From: Daphnia carinata
Lineage: Eukaryota > Arthropoda > Branchiopoda > Diplostraca > Daphniidae
Direction: 5' to 3'
DNA: 64,000 nucleotides
Assembly (NCBI RefSeq): GCF_022539665.2
Contig: NC_081336.1
Location: 4,108,221-4,172,220, forward strand
Position numbers and translations under genes: made by a program. Positions 10,340 to 21,510 of the stretch are shown here, in pieces. A model generated the notes under the pieces. That model saw nothing but the letters and a program-made list of their open reading frames with translations. It ran no database searches and was not told the origin of the DNA. Within the stretch, counting starts at the first letter, position 1. Every line of letters starts with the position of its first letter.

Positions 10340-11539
10340 CTCATCAACGTTGTGGGGATAGCATTGCGGGAGAAGCTGTCCCACATTTTCTTTGTAACGG
10401 TGAAGGTAGTTCACGCTCATGCAGTCACACGCAACTTCGTGAGTGGAGGAGAGGGTGGTAATGGCCTAGAGCATCATGCACTATGATAGCTTCCTCCTTT
10501 TTACTGTTTTGTGTGAATGTTATGTCTTTATTTTCCTATTTCTTTCAGCCCAAAGACCATGTATTCATGGATAATTTTTCTAGGCCATTTGAAATTACTT
10601 CGATTACCCCATTGAGTTGATGTGGCAACTAAGCTTCATTGACTGACATCTTTCTAGTTTGTTTTATCCAACACAGGAAGTTTTTTTTTACATTTTATTT
10701 ATCATTTGGCTGGCATTTGGCTCCGCCGCTGTGCTACTTGCCAAAAACTTTAAAGAAGTGATCTGCTCATACATACATATGGAAAACTACTTGTACTAAC
10801 ATGAGGTTCTTCGCATAAAATGTTTAGTTCTGCACACAAGTAAGTTTTTATATCGTAGTTCGTAGTCCCGCTGCGTTTGCCACATAAGTGTTTTGTTTCA
10901 GTACCCACGCACCATAAATATGTTTATCCCATTTTTTTTTCTGGGAAAAGTGCTATCCAACAAATTCCAGAAAACTTCATATTATCATTTGTTTCCCGTT
11001 TTCTACTTAATCGTAAAAAGGGTTTATTTTTCCTACTTTCTCTATACTAGTATGACGACCACATGCTTCATGCTCGATAGAAGTTGTATTTATTCCTTGA
11101 TACCAATGTAGAAAGACCGTAACAACTGATACTACTACAAATTTATATGAAACAAAATATTTTCTTTAACAACTAGCTCATGTAGAATTTCTGGATTCAT
11201 TTAATTTATTTCTGGTTCTTCTCCTAATTTTGCACGCAAAGTTTACCTTTTGTGAAGGAAATTCTTGCTCGAAACAAAAAGTAGATTATATTGAAAAATT
11301 ATACACAAAATGTGATGGTTGGATTTGAAATGTATTCCAAAGCGTTAAAACGACTGCCGATAACATGTTGGTTTTCGGGCAGGCATTCCAAGAACAGGAA
11401 AATTGATGATGTTTCATGATTGAGATGATGATTCGAAAACAGATGGAACGAACGTGAGAGCGTGAGAGGTGGGTTCGTCAGCACCTCAAGAGCCAGCTTG
11501 AGGGTTTTTCTGGGTTAAGAAAATCGTGATTTTCATTGT
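10340..11539. other. Spacer between cuticle genes A and B
   Basis: About 1.2 kb with no recognisable gene, AT-rich and with scattered short frames. It must contain the upstream control region of gene A and the 3-prime end of gene B. Confidence 0.5.
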
Positions 11540-11960
11540 CTAGCGGCCATACTGAACTCCAGCGCGATGGCGGACTCCCCACTTGAAGTTAGCCTTAGGG
11601 TCGGTCTTGACGAAGGTATAAACAGGTCCAACATGTCCCTTGCCGTAGTTACCACCGGTGGCGGCCGCAATGTACTTGTCATCACGGCGGACGCGGGTCA
11701 ATTGCGGAGCTTCGTGAATAACCAAACTCAGTAAGTTAGAAGAGCGAATTTTTTTAAATAAAATTTAAATGTTTTACCATCTACTTCGCCATCGTCAAGG
11801 ATGAAGTAACGAGGAGCGGCGTTGACGGCTGCGACAAGTACAACCAGGAAAGCCCACAGAGCGATCTGCAATCATAATTCCAATAGAATCGACAACGGTT
11901 AAGTTAAGATAAGGTTTGTCTAACAAGACAAATGCGACTTACCATCTTGATAGAAGCCAT
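11540..11960 (-). CDS. Small secreted cuticle-type protein B
   Basis: Exons 11960-11943 (18 bp), 11865-11778 and 11709-11540 give 91 residues, exactly the length of gene A. The signal peptide is MASIKM plus IALWAFLVVLVAAVNAAP, again interrupted after six codons. The mature protein has RVRRDDKYIAAAT and the conserved VGPVYTFVKTDPKANFKWG block, ending in VRHRAGVQYGR. Intron phases equal those of gene A, so the two arose by tandem duplication. The N-terminal mature halves differ much more than the C-terminal block, suggesting the block is the functional part, presumably in the cuticle or extracellular matrix. A TATAAAA box precedes it. Confidence 0.82.
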
Positions 11961-12020
11961 GTTGATGTTGATTGTTTGTGAAGCGACGAGTGAATGAAAA
12001 TCTCTGGCCAACACAGCGCC

Positions 12021-12027
12021 TTTTATA
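12021..12027 (-). promoter_or_regulatory. TATA box of cuticle gene B
   Basis: On the minus strand this reads TATAAAA within TTGTATAAAAGGCGC, about 65 bp upstream of the ATG at 11960. Confidence 0.75.
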
Positions 12028-13930
12028 CAAGTTTCTCGGCCTACATTTTCTCCATGGAAACCTCATTTTCTCTAAACAGCTGGCGCTGGGGCGTTTTGTT
12101 TAACACTGCACACAATCGGGTACATTTGCACACAGGAAAAAAATACAGCACATTAATGCATTACGAAGGATTTCATTGCTAAAAAAAAAACCATATGGTT
12201 TTTCCCCTTTTCTATTGTTTACAGGCATCAATTTTTCATTGATGGGCTTTGCGTTGATGTCATTGTGGAAATTGCGTTTGGCCGAATCATGGGTTAGTAT
12301 AATCGCGTCGATGTTGATTGCACTGAAGCGGCAGGGAAATATAATTTGGGCCATGCAAACCATCTTTATTGCAAGGGCCGTCGCATCGCAGGGCACAGTC
12401 AGGCTGGCCGTCTTAGAGGTTCTTGACAGAGCTCCAGAGTTCATAACTATAGAGGGAAGTAGACCAGCGCCCGACCGGCGGGCATCATTCACGTTTTTCT
12501 CACAAGTTACCTCCCCTTTAAAGTGTTTTCGATTGCTTGTGTTTCACGTTATTCTAAAAATAAATTTTTATCCTGTACATGTTAAAAATTTTATTTTGGA
12601 AGCCATACTGTAAAAAATAGAAATCGTGGGCCATTCAACGAGAAAATTCGATTAAATGCAATAGTTAGTATCCTCTAAAAAAATGGGTTTTATGACACGT
12701 ATTACTTGGATTAAGTTCTATCTGAGTGATGTTTTCTCTGTTGTACTTGGATTTAAGGCTAGCATAGCAGAATGCAAAACGAAGTAATTTACGTTATCTT
12801 GAGTGGGGAGGTTCGAGAGACGAATTTTAAAATTCTAAATCATTTAGTGATCTAAAAGTGGGAATGTGATTCATTGCCATACTATGACAGAGTCGTAGAT
12901 TAATACGATGGAAACATTGTAATGTTAATTACGTTCAATATTTGCGCTATTTACTACCATAAACCTATATATTCTTTATCATCTTTAAAATAAAAGATGG
13001 TCTAGTTTCTGGCTCCCTACGACACGTATGGAACAAAGCATACAAAGAGAAACGGCGGTCTGGACGCAGCTATACCATAAATGTAGAAAATTTCTTTTTC
13101 TTTTATTCCTGCACGCTTTATCATACGCCGCCTCATTTCCTTTTTCAGACAAATCTCTTCTCATTTTCTCGAGAACGATACACCTGCACTTTACTTCAGC
13201 TGCAAAGCGGACTGGGAAGCGGTTAAAATTTTTTAAATAATAGTTTCAATGCCGTTTAAAAGATGGCTAGGGTAAAACGGGTAGAATAATCATAAAGAGG
13301 GCAATAAACTCGTTCAATTACGTTTTTGCAAAAATCGATAAGGCGAAATTGGGGGGTTACTTAATGATTTCGAACCCCGATTACTTTCAGGGAGAAAAAC
13401 TTACCCCCTGTTCCCCGCCGCGATGCCTTGATTGATTCAAAGCCCATACCTACTCGCTGGCCTGGTTCTAGTGGTTCTAGGGATCGGCCCCGTTTGGCTA
13501 CAATCGGGTAAATCGATTTCACCTACCTGAAAAATGGTCGATCTTGTGCGATCTGTATCTGTCCTTTTGAAACAGTTCGGTGCTGTTCTTAGGTGTGAAC
13601 TGGTACGACCTGTCACCATTTTAAAAGATGACGACTTAAAAACTACCCCGATTTTTCCCTTAGACCTCCCTGGTTGATTAAGTGGCCCCCCGATTGTGCC
13701 CAAATGAATTTTGTCGGTGCAGGGCAGGGACCCTGATTAGAGCCTATCGGGGCCAATTATTTCGTCTGCATTTGTGTCCACTGCTTAAAATCGTTTAGAT
13801 CCTTTCTTATCTACCGTAGCATTTGCTTTCACTGTTGGCGGCAAAGTCCTAGGAAGAAGTACAACAAAACAGAATTTATTATTGTAACTCTCTTGGTTTT
13901 TTCAACTGGGCTAAGTAAAGTGTGTAGAAA
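12028..13930. other. Spacer with one unexplained two-strand open region and a GC-richer block
   Basis: The region between cuticle gene B and CHAF1B contains no recognised gene. At 12176-12613 the plus strand is open for 145 codons, preceded by an acceptor-like TTGTTTACAG near 12225. The opposite strand is also open for 130 codons (12100-12492). Neither translation has a known motif. From about 13330 to 13760 base composition becomes more GC-rich, with several CCCC/GGGG tracts, and may be a decayed repeat. Confidence 0.4.
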
Positions 13931-15751
13931 ATGAAATGCTGCATTCCTGAAATTTCGTGGCACAACCGTGATCCAGTATTAAGCATTGATTTGCAGCCAC
14001 AATCCAACGATGGCTTCGTCAGACTTGCTACAGGAGGAACTGATTCTCACGTTCTGGCAAGTTTCTTTCTTAAGAATATCATGATGAACATCACCCGTAA
14101 TTCCCTACTGTGCGTTTTAGATGTGGAATGTAACAATTGGAGAAAATGGAGTAGGAACTGTGGAATTCCTGTCAGATTTAGCCAGACATCAGAGAGCTGT
14201 CAACACAGTCAGATTCTCACCGAATGGTGAAATTTTAGCATCTGGGGATGATGGTATTACCTAAGAGAGCCATAGAAGAATCTTCTGTGTTTTTGATTAA
14301 AAGTATAAATTAAGTTTTTTTTAATCCATAGAGGCTGTCATTATACTTTGGATGTTGAAGCCCAAATCAGACATACCTGATCTGTTTTCCAATAAAGATA
14401 CAGAAGCAGAGAATCAAGAAAACTGGACAGTACTAAAAATACTTAGAGGGCATATGGAGGATGTGTATGACATTTGTTGGTCACCAGATAGCTGTCAGCT
14501 GTTATCAGGCTCAGTCGACAACACAGCCATTTTGTGGGATGTCAGCAAAGGTTTTAAACAAGAATAGTAATTTATAAAATCGCTTGAGTTGTAATTCTAA
14601 TGTCTAGGAAAGTCAATCCATCTATTCTCCGAACACAAAGGATTTGTTCAAGGTGTTGCATGGGATCCAAAGAATCAATTCATTGCAACATTAAGCAGTG
14701 ACAGGAACTGCAGAATTTATTCACTTAAAACAAAAAAAGTTGTGCAGAAACTATACCAGGTATAAAATGCGCTTCCGTTGTTCCTAACCATATATTTAAA
14801 ATAATAACAAAAGAAACTGTTGATTGTTAGGCTCAACTGAAAATGGGGGATGGTGAGGAAAAGCCCTATAAACTCTTTCACGACGACACTCTCAAGACAT
14901 TCTGTCGCAGATTAAATTTCTCGCCAGACGGTTTAATTCTTTTCACACCGTGTGGTCTCCTAGAGCTGAACGAAGGGACTGACGCCAATGAAGAGAGTGA
15001 AGCAAGAAGAAAAGAGAAAAAGATAAACGCGACTTACGCCTTTGCCCGCAACAACAATTTCTCGAAACCAGTTGCATATTACCCCTCAGCTGACCGCTAT
15101 TCGGTTGCTGTCCGCTGTTGCCCAATTTTGTACGAATTGCGACCTGGGCAACCATCCCTATACGGCATTCCCTACCGAATGGTTTTCGCCGTTGCAACAC
15201 AAAACGCCATTCTCCTCTATGATACCCAGCAGGTTACACCTTTCGCAAGAATTGCCCGTATACATTATACTCGACTTACAGATATTGCCTGGTATATAAT
15301 ATGCAATTATTCCATATTGCCTAGTTTTCAAAGTTTTTCATGTTATTGAACCAGGTCTAACAATGGACGCATCATAGTAATATCATCTACGGATGGCTAC
15401 TGCTCGATTGTAACGTTTACTGAAAAAGAACTTGGCACGCCATATGAACCTGCCAAATGCACAGAAGAAGCTGTCTCGCCCAGTTTACCATCGAGTTTCC
15501 AGACTCTACTGCAGGGCGAGATATTCCAAGAAAATGTTCAGCCTTCGAACAATGCCGATGATGAAGATTTCCACTTGGCTTATGAAGACACCGAAATGAC
15601 CCTGGACACTCCTGCTCCATGTCCTCCAACTAACAAGTCAAACCTTGGATGCCCGGCCGCACTCAAAAGTCCTAACAATGCAAATATTCGCAGTAGCCCG
15701 AGGCGTGTTCAATTAATAACCCTAACCAGTCCCAAGAAAACCAAGAATTAG
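13931..15751 (+). CDS. CHAF1B: Chromatin assembly factor 1 subunit B (p60)
   Basis: This WD40 subunit of CAF-1 deposits H3-H4 onto newly replicated DNA in the nucleus. Six exons (13931-14056, 14121-14253, 14332-14550, 14608-14759, 14831-15291, 15355-15751) join in phase to 495 residues. Family landmarks in order: ISWHNRDPV at the N-terminus, [80 protein letters not shown]-like region and [13 protein letters not shown]. The C-terminal [11 protein letters not shown] resembles the ASF1-binding B-domain of the family. The C-terminal tail is shorter than in vertebrates. Intron 1 uses a GC donor (GCAAGT) rather than GT, which is the only way the first two WD40 exons join in frame. Confidence 0.95.
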
Positions 15752-16359
15752 CGCTATTCTAGATATTCTTTTATTTTCTTTGTTTATTTGTACGAAAATG
15801 AACGAATAATGCGAAGCAATCCCATTGTCATCTCTTAATTTTGAGTCTTATGTTTTTGATCACGGTCGAATATAACTTACATGAAAAAAGTGGTCAATAA
15901 CTAAAGCGAAATCTGTATGATATGTAAGATTAATTCCCATACCGACAAAAACACATTGAGACCCTACGACGATCAGACAAAAAATTTTAAAAGCTATGAC
16001 CATCGCGCCATCTCCTTTTTCTCAATAATAAATAAAACTAAACATTTAAATCAATTGTCTTCTTTGTCTTTACTCTATATATCAATGTGGAAGTTTTTTT
16101 CCATGTAAACGCTGGCCGTGCATCGGATCGTGTTTAGTGGTCACCAATTCTCTGGAATACAACATAGCAAATGAGATTAATAATTTTCTAGAATTCATTA
16201 GCGTATTGCGATTTTCCTCCGTACTGAAGCTAGAATTTGTTGATGTGCAAACAATCAGGGGTACATGGCGGTAATGGAGCTTATGAAGGGTAGGGTGCAT
16301 TAATGTCTGATTTGGTTTATCCCCAAGGTCTTTCACCTTGTGACCACGTGGTGGAGGGG
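15752..16359. other. Spacer between CHAF1B and the sequon-rich gene
   Basis: AT-rich, with AATAAA-like sites (for example near 16027). No further gene is seen. Confidence 0.5.
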
Positions 16360-16395
16360 TATAAAAACGCTCCCGTCAGATCTCTGTACATCAGT
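16360..16395 (+). promoter_or_regulatory. TATA plus initiator core promoter
   Basis: TATAAAAA begins at 16360 and an arthropod-type initiator TCAGT lies at 16391, 31 bp downstream, the expected spacing for a TATA/Inr promoter. It precedes the secreted protein starting at 16574 by a leader of about 180 bp. Confidence 0.8.
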
Positions 16396-16573
16396 CGTTC
16401 TCAAGTCTTCACTCTCTAAGCTTCGTCTTCATTTTTTAGTCCTATTTGATTTCCAGCAATTTTATCAACCCTCTGACAAGTATTCATTATTCGTAGTTTT
16501 GCCTGTTTTTGTTGAGTATTCATTGTTCTAACATATTTCCCATCTTGTAATTACAATTAGGATCTACAGCACA

Positions 16574-18652
16574 ATGTTGTTTCCCGCCGTGTTACTGCTG
16601 TCTTGCATGTGGACTTCGACATTGGCTGGCAATGAATTGAGTGCGTTGAATGTCAGCCCCACAAACGCGTCTACGAACACTACCGTCCAGATCCCTTCAA
16701 TGATTTTTTCTCACCTTCCGAAAGCCATACGTACCAAGGGCAATCAGACTTTGCATACATCAATTCCACATTCAAAGGTAAAACATTAAATTCTCTCGGT
16801 TCCCATTTTCGATCATTACTGAAATCTTTTATTTTTAAAGATAAAAATCACCAGTGTTGATGCCAAAGATAACAAAGTAATGGCTGCAAATACAACAACG
16901 ACGAGCAAGTTGGGCGCCATAACTCTACCGGCAATTGTACGTAATTTGAAAAATGGCGACGACCGTTCTAATTCAAGTAGACTGCTGGACCGATTTGCAT
17001 CGATTTCGAAGGTTTCTTTGGCGAGTTTGGCGTCAACCAAAATTAGCAACGTTTCAAATAAAACGTCAACACCAAGAAATGAACGGGCATCTGCCAACAT
17101 AACTCTGGTTGAGTTGAAGAACGCCACTGATCGGGCCAACAGGACCATTGCAAAACGTGCAGTGCATAATTCTACAGTGGTAGATAGAGCGTCGTCGTTT
17201 TTCCACAAGCTACCCGTCGTGTTGGTAAATACCACATCCAATGTTACATCCTGGGTTAGGAGGCTGTTCAGTCCTGGTAACAATGCATCTGCGAACGTAA
17301 CTACGAAAAAAGTCACCCGGGACACACTTGCAGCTGAACTCAAGTCTCTCGTTAACTCATCTCAAACAAGCAAATCTACAGTAAATTTGACGACGGAAAG
17401 CAAGGCAAAATCTGGTGATGATCTTGGTGCTAATGAAGAAGAGAAAAGCGATCTATTCAACACAACTTCGATACTGAATCTGACATCCGCCACGATCAAG
17501 CGAGATACCGGAAACAAGACAGTTGATGTACCAACAACGAAGGGAAGTAATTCATCGCTAGCTAATGCTACTAAAGAAGAGATCAAGCCCGATGCTAAAA
17601 ACTCAGAAGGCTCTTTGCGTCTATCAAACGTCACACCTTTGCCTGTGGTGGCAGTTGACGATGGAGTTCCTTCCACGAAGCTCAACGATGAAACTCCAGT
17701 AACAACTGCGAACGCTTCACTGACCTCGAAATCGTTGGATTTATCTAACAATCGTACTCGACGTCATAATAACCCCTCACGCTATGGCCGGCCTGCTCAG
17801 CCGCAATACATGATGCCCACTACGCCAGCTCCTAGTTACCAAGGCTACACTACTTCTGCACCCTACCAACCTGCTGCTCCTGTTTACGGAATGGCTCCTG
17901 CTGTCCCTGCTACTCCTGCTGCCCCCTCTTACGGAATGGCTCCTGCTGCCCCAGCTGCCCCCTCTTACGGAATGGCTCCTGCTGCCCCAGCTGCCCCCGC
18001 TTACGGAATGGCTCCTGCTGCCCCAACTGCCCCCGCTTACGGAATGGCTCCTGCTGCCCCAGCTGCCCCAGCTGCCCCCGCTTACGGAATGGCTCCTGCT
18101 GCCCCAGCTGCCCCCGCTTACGGAATGGCTCCTGCTGCCCCAGCTGCCCCCGCTTACGGAATGGCTCCTGCTGCCCCAGCTGCCCCCGCTTACGGAATGG
18201 CTCCTGCTGCCCCCACCTACGGAATGGCTCCCATTGCCCCTGCTACTCCTGCTGCCCCATCCGCTCCCACCTACGGAATGGCTCCAGTTGCCCCATCGGC
18301 CCCCACCTACGGAATGGCTCCAGCTGCCCCATCGGTCCCCACCTACGGAATGACTCCAGCTGCCCCATCGGTCCCCACCTACGGAATGACTCCAGCTGCC
18401 CCATCGGCCCCTGCATACGGAATGGCTCCAGCTGTTCCTATGGCCTATGGAATGGCTGCCACTACACCCAGCTATGGCATGCCGACAGAATCTTACTACA
18501 CTGCTCCCCCACCGACGTACACTACTAGTGCACCGTACAGCGCGCAGTCAACCACCGCTGCTTATGGACCTGCCCCTGTTAGTTCTGCAGCGCAGCCCTA
18601 TGGTGGGTCAATGCCATCTCGTCCGTCGGCCACTGCGTCACCATGGCTTTAA
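16574..18652 (+). CDS. Secreted N-glycan-rich protein with Tyr-Gly-Met-Ala-Pro repeats
   Basis: Two exons (16574-16777 and 16841-18652) join in phase to 671 residues. The N-terminus MLFPAVLLLSCMWTSTLAG is a signal peptide. Residues of about 20-390 contain more than 20 N-X-S/T sequons, an extreme density, in a Ser/Thr/Asn-rich sequence with several basic sites such as NRTRRH near residue 390 that could be protease-cleaved. The remainder is a repeat domain of YGMAPAAPAAP-type units (17 YGM motifs, 17883-18490) and a final Tyr/Ser/Pro-rich tail. The Ala/Pro/Tyr repeat resembles structural extracellular proteins such as cuticle or egg-case components, but no cuticle consensus domain was found. 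Confidence 0.75.
17883..18490 (+). repeat. Degenerate coding repeat (YGMAPAAPAAP)
   Basis: Seventeen Tyr-Gly-Met motifs are separated by Ala-Pro tracts of variable length. The first ten units are nearly identical at DNA level (TACGGAATGGCTCC). Later units carry Ser/Val/Thr variants, so there are two expansion phases. Confidence 0.9.
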
Positions 18653-19152
18653 TTTAATTATTGTAGAAGCAGATAGCACGATTTCCAACTGCATTTGACC
18701 TTCGATGTATAGTTTTATGATTTTTTTTACTTCCACTTAATATTATGATATGAAAAGGTACTGAAGCGAAAGATTTTATGCGAAGGTGTAAGGGCAAATT
18801 TCGAAATACAATTCTTAAAAAAATTGTTTTCACGTACAATCCAAGTCGCATCACTGGCGTATTTTCTGAATAGCTCTAGATAATTTGGACGTTTTTTTTT
18901 TTGCTTTTATACCTTACTTTCCTAATCAAGCGTTTGAATTCGACTGAAATCGGTCATCATAAATAGAAACAAGAAATCCATTTGGAATATGTGACACCAT
19001 AAAATTAAAGGTATTGAAACAAACAATACACATTTAAAGGTTATTAAATAAGGTTTGAGGCCGGCTCTTTATCGTTGTTATATGCAATACTGATGGAGTA
19101 GTGTTTCACTATACAATAGTTTTTGTTATTTCGCTAGTTGAAGTAGCTGTAA
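18653..19152. other. Convergent spacer between two repeat proteins
   Basis: The plus-strand sequon-rich gene and the minus-strand mucin-like gene end towards each other. The 500 bp between them are AT-rich and hold both 3-prime ends. Nothing else is visible. Confidence 0.5.
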
Positions 19153-21510
19153 TTAGATGGGTGTGGATCGGAGTATCGATGAAGCTGCATCAATAACTGA
19201 AGTAGATCTAGAAGCAGTACTACCCTCAGTTCCTTCTGTAGCTGAAACTGTTGGAGTGGTAGAGGTTGAATCACTGACAATTACTGACGTGTCTGTGGTC
19301 GCAATTGCTTCTGTAGTAGGAGTAAGTATATTTGTAGAAGTTGCTGGACCAATAACGATCGACATTGCCCCAGTTATGGTAGACGTGATTTCGCCCACAG
19401 TCGTGGATGTGAATGTTGTAAGGGTTGTTTCTGTATTTAAAGTGGTTGGTTGGTTAGTGTCAGAAGAGGATTGGCCCGAATTAGTTGAAGTGCTCGTCGT
19501 TTCAACTATGGTTGCAGTAATTGGGATGATAGAAGATGATTCGCTAACAATAGTTGGCGTAGGAATAGACAAAGTTGTTTCCGTAGCTGACTCAGAGGTA
19601 AATGCAGCATTTGATGCACTGCCAGTAGATGGTGTGCTTGTAGTTTCATTTATTTCTGTCGTTGAACTTATTGGATCAGAAGTACTTGATTCGCTCACGG
19701 TCGTTGACACAGGTGTAGTCACAGGTGTTTCTGTCACTGAAAAAAGTGTAGTGGTCAAAGTTGGAAGACTGTCAGTAAATGACGTGGCTGTACTTGGCGC
19801 CATAACAGAAGACAATTCGTTGGCATTCGTTGACGTTGGTGGGGTTTCATTGGTTTCTGTAGCTACAGTAAACATAGTGGTTGCTGCTGATAGCATGTTA
19901 GTTGGTGATGATACCGTTGTTTCTGTTACTGTTGAACTGACTGAAGTGGTAGAAGTTGATTCGCCAAAAATCGTCGATGCGAGTGTGGTGACATCTGTTG
20001 CTGAGGCAAGTATGGTAGTGGAAGTTAATAGACCGATAGTGGATAACGATGTTATTTCAGTCATAGTAGACGTTGTGTCACTGACAGTCGATGACGTGGG
20101 GATGGATACGATAGTTTCTGTAACTGCAGTAGCTGTTGCGATAGAAGTATGTTGATCAGTAGCAGTAGACATCGTGTTTTCGGCTATAGTTGAACCGGTT
20201 GGGGTAGTAGAAATGGATTCAGCGATAGTCGTTGGTGTGGGTTCGGTTACAATGTCTCCTGTAACCGAAACAGGTATAGCCGTAGATGATAAACTGATGA
20301 TAGCAGATGAGGTGGCTGAACTTTCGGTCATGGTTGAGGAGGAAATTATTTCACTAACATCGGTTGTCATTGACATTGGTATGGTTTCAGTGTTTAAATC
20401 TATATTTGGTGTAGTTTGTGAAATTGATTCACTACTATCGGACAATGTAGTCGTAATTTCTGTTGACTCTGTGGTGGCTATTGATGGGGTACCAGACATT
20501 GATTCGGTGGTGGTCAGTGGAATCGAGGACGATTCAATGGTTTCTACAATCAAACTTACTGAAGTGGCAGAAGTTGTTTTGCTGGTAGTGGTTGACAGGA
20601 CTGTGGTTTCCGTTGTTTCGATAAGTGTATCCGTTGACATCGCAGGCGTTGTTTCCATGCTATCTGTGGATGTGGATGCAATAAGCGTTTCCATGGTTGA
20701 AATTGTTGGAGTGCTAGACCCAGGTGTTGACATCAATAGGGTTTCTGTTGCTGTGATTGAAATTAATGGGTTCGCGGATGCTGATGTTCCTGTACTTGAT
20801 GACACGGCAATGGTTGTTACTTTTGGTGTCATTGGTGCTGTAGTTGTTCCTGTGGTTGTCGATGACGAGGGAGTTGCTGTGGAGGTTGTTGCCGGTCTAA
20901 ATAGCTGAACAATATTTTGTATCAATGTTATGAGGAACGCAAAGGCTCGTGCTTCGGCTTCGTGTGACAGCTCGGTTGGTGGGTGAACGTTAGTTCTATG
21001 ATTGTCTGCTTCTAGAAGTAAATAAAAGTTGAAAGTGGCTTCATGAAATTTTTCTATAGCTTCGAAATTATTGTTTTTGAAATATACCGCGGTGTTCGCT
21101 CATGGTTGAGTTCTAGAATAAAGGCATAACATTGTAGAGCCTTTTTGATATGCTTAAGATGCGCAACGTAAAAACCCAGCCAAGTTGTTACGGTGGTACC
21201 TTAACATTGTTTTCTTATGGAGCTTGAATGAAAAATAAAGATTTACGAAACAAAAATGATTTCTGTTGATTTCGTAAATCACTATTTTCGGTATTGATAT
21301 ACTCTATTGTCTAAATTACGTAATATAATTCAAAAACGAGCTTAACGTTGATACATCTCCGCGAGGCAGAGGTGGATCGGGAACGCTAAACATGATAAAG
21401 TGAATGATTTTACTCGCCTTCTTTAATTTCCGATCGAAATTGTTTAGGAAGTAGCAGCAGCTGCGATGAAGTTCTGTCACCCAGTCCCCCCAAATCCGTG
21501 GGTCTTCCAT
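19153..21510 (-). CDS. Ser/Thr-rich mucin-like protein
   Basis: The proposed model has two exons, 21510-21414 and 21011-19153, joined in phase to 651 residues. The large exon encodes an almost pure Ser/Thr/Glu/Pro sequence with recurring TTSTSPT, ETTxST and SESTSTT-type phrases, typical of heavily O-glycosylated mucins. No standard signal peptide is at the very start (MEDPRIWGDWV). A hydrophobic stretch ARAFAFLITLIQNIVQLF precedes the Ser/Thr domain and could act as a signal-anchor. The upstream exon is inferred only from phase and splice sites and is less sure than the large exon. The antisense frames are open over most of the exon, a by-product of the biased codons. Confidence 0.65.

Noticed and set aside
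16816-17751. Minus-strand frames of 175 and 129 codons opposite the sequon-rich exon
   Set aside because: Shadow frames of a biased coding exon; no motif or splice support.
19157-20908. Long plus-strand open frames (332 and 244 codons) opposite the mucin-like gene
   Set aside because: They are rich in Val, Asp and Ser exactly as expected from the reverse complement of Thr/Ser-rich codons. They lack a signal, splice structure or motif, and the minus-strand reading gives a coherent mucin-like protein.
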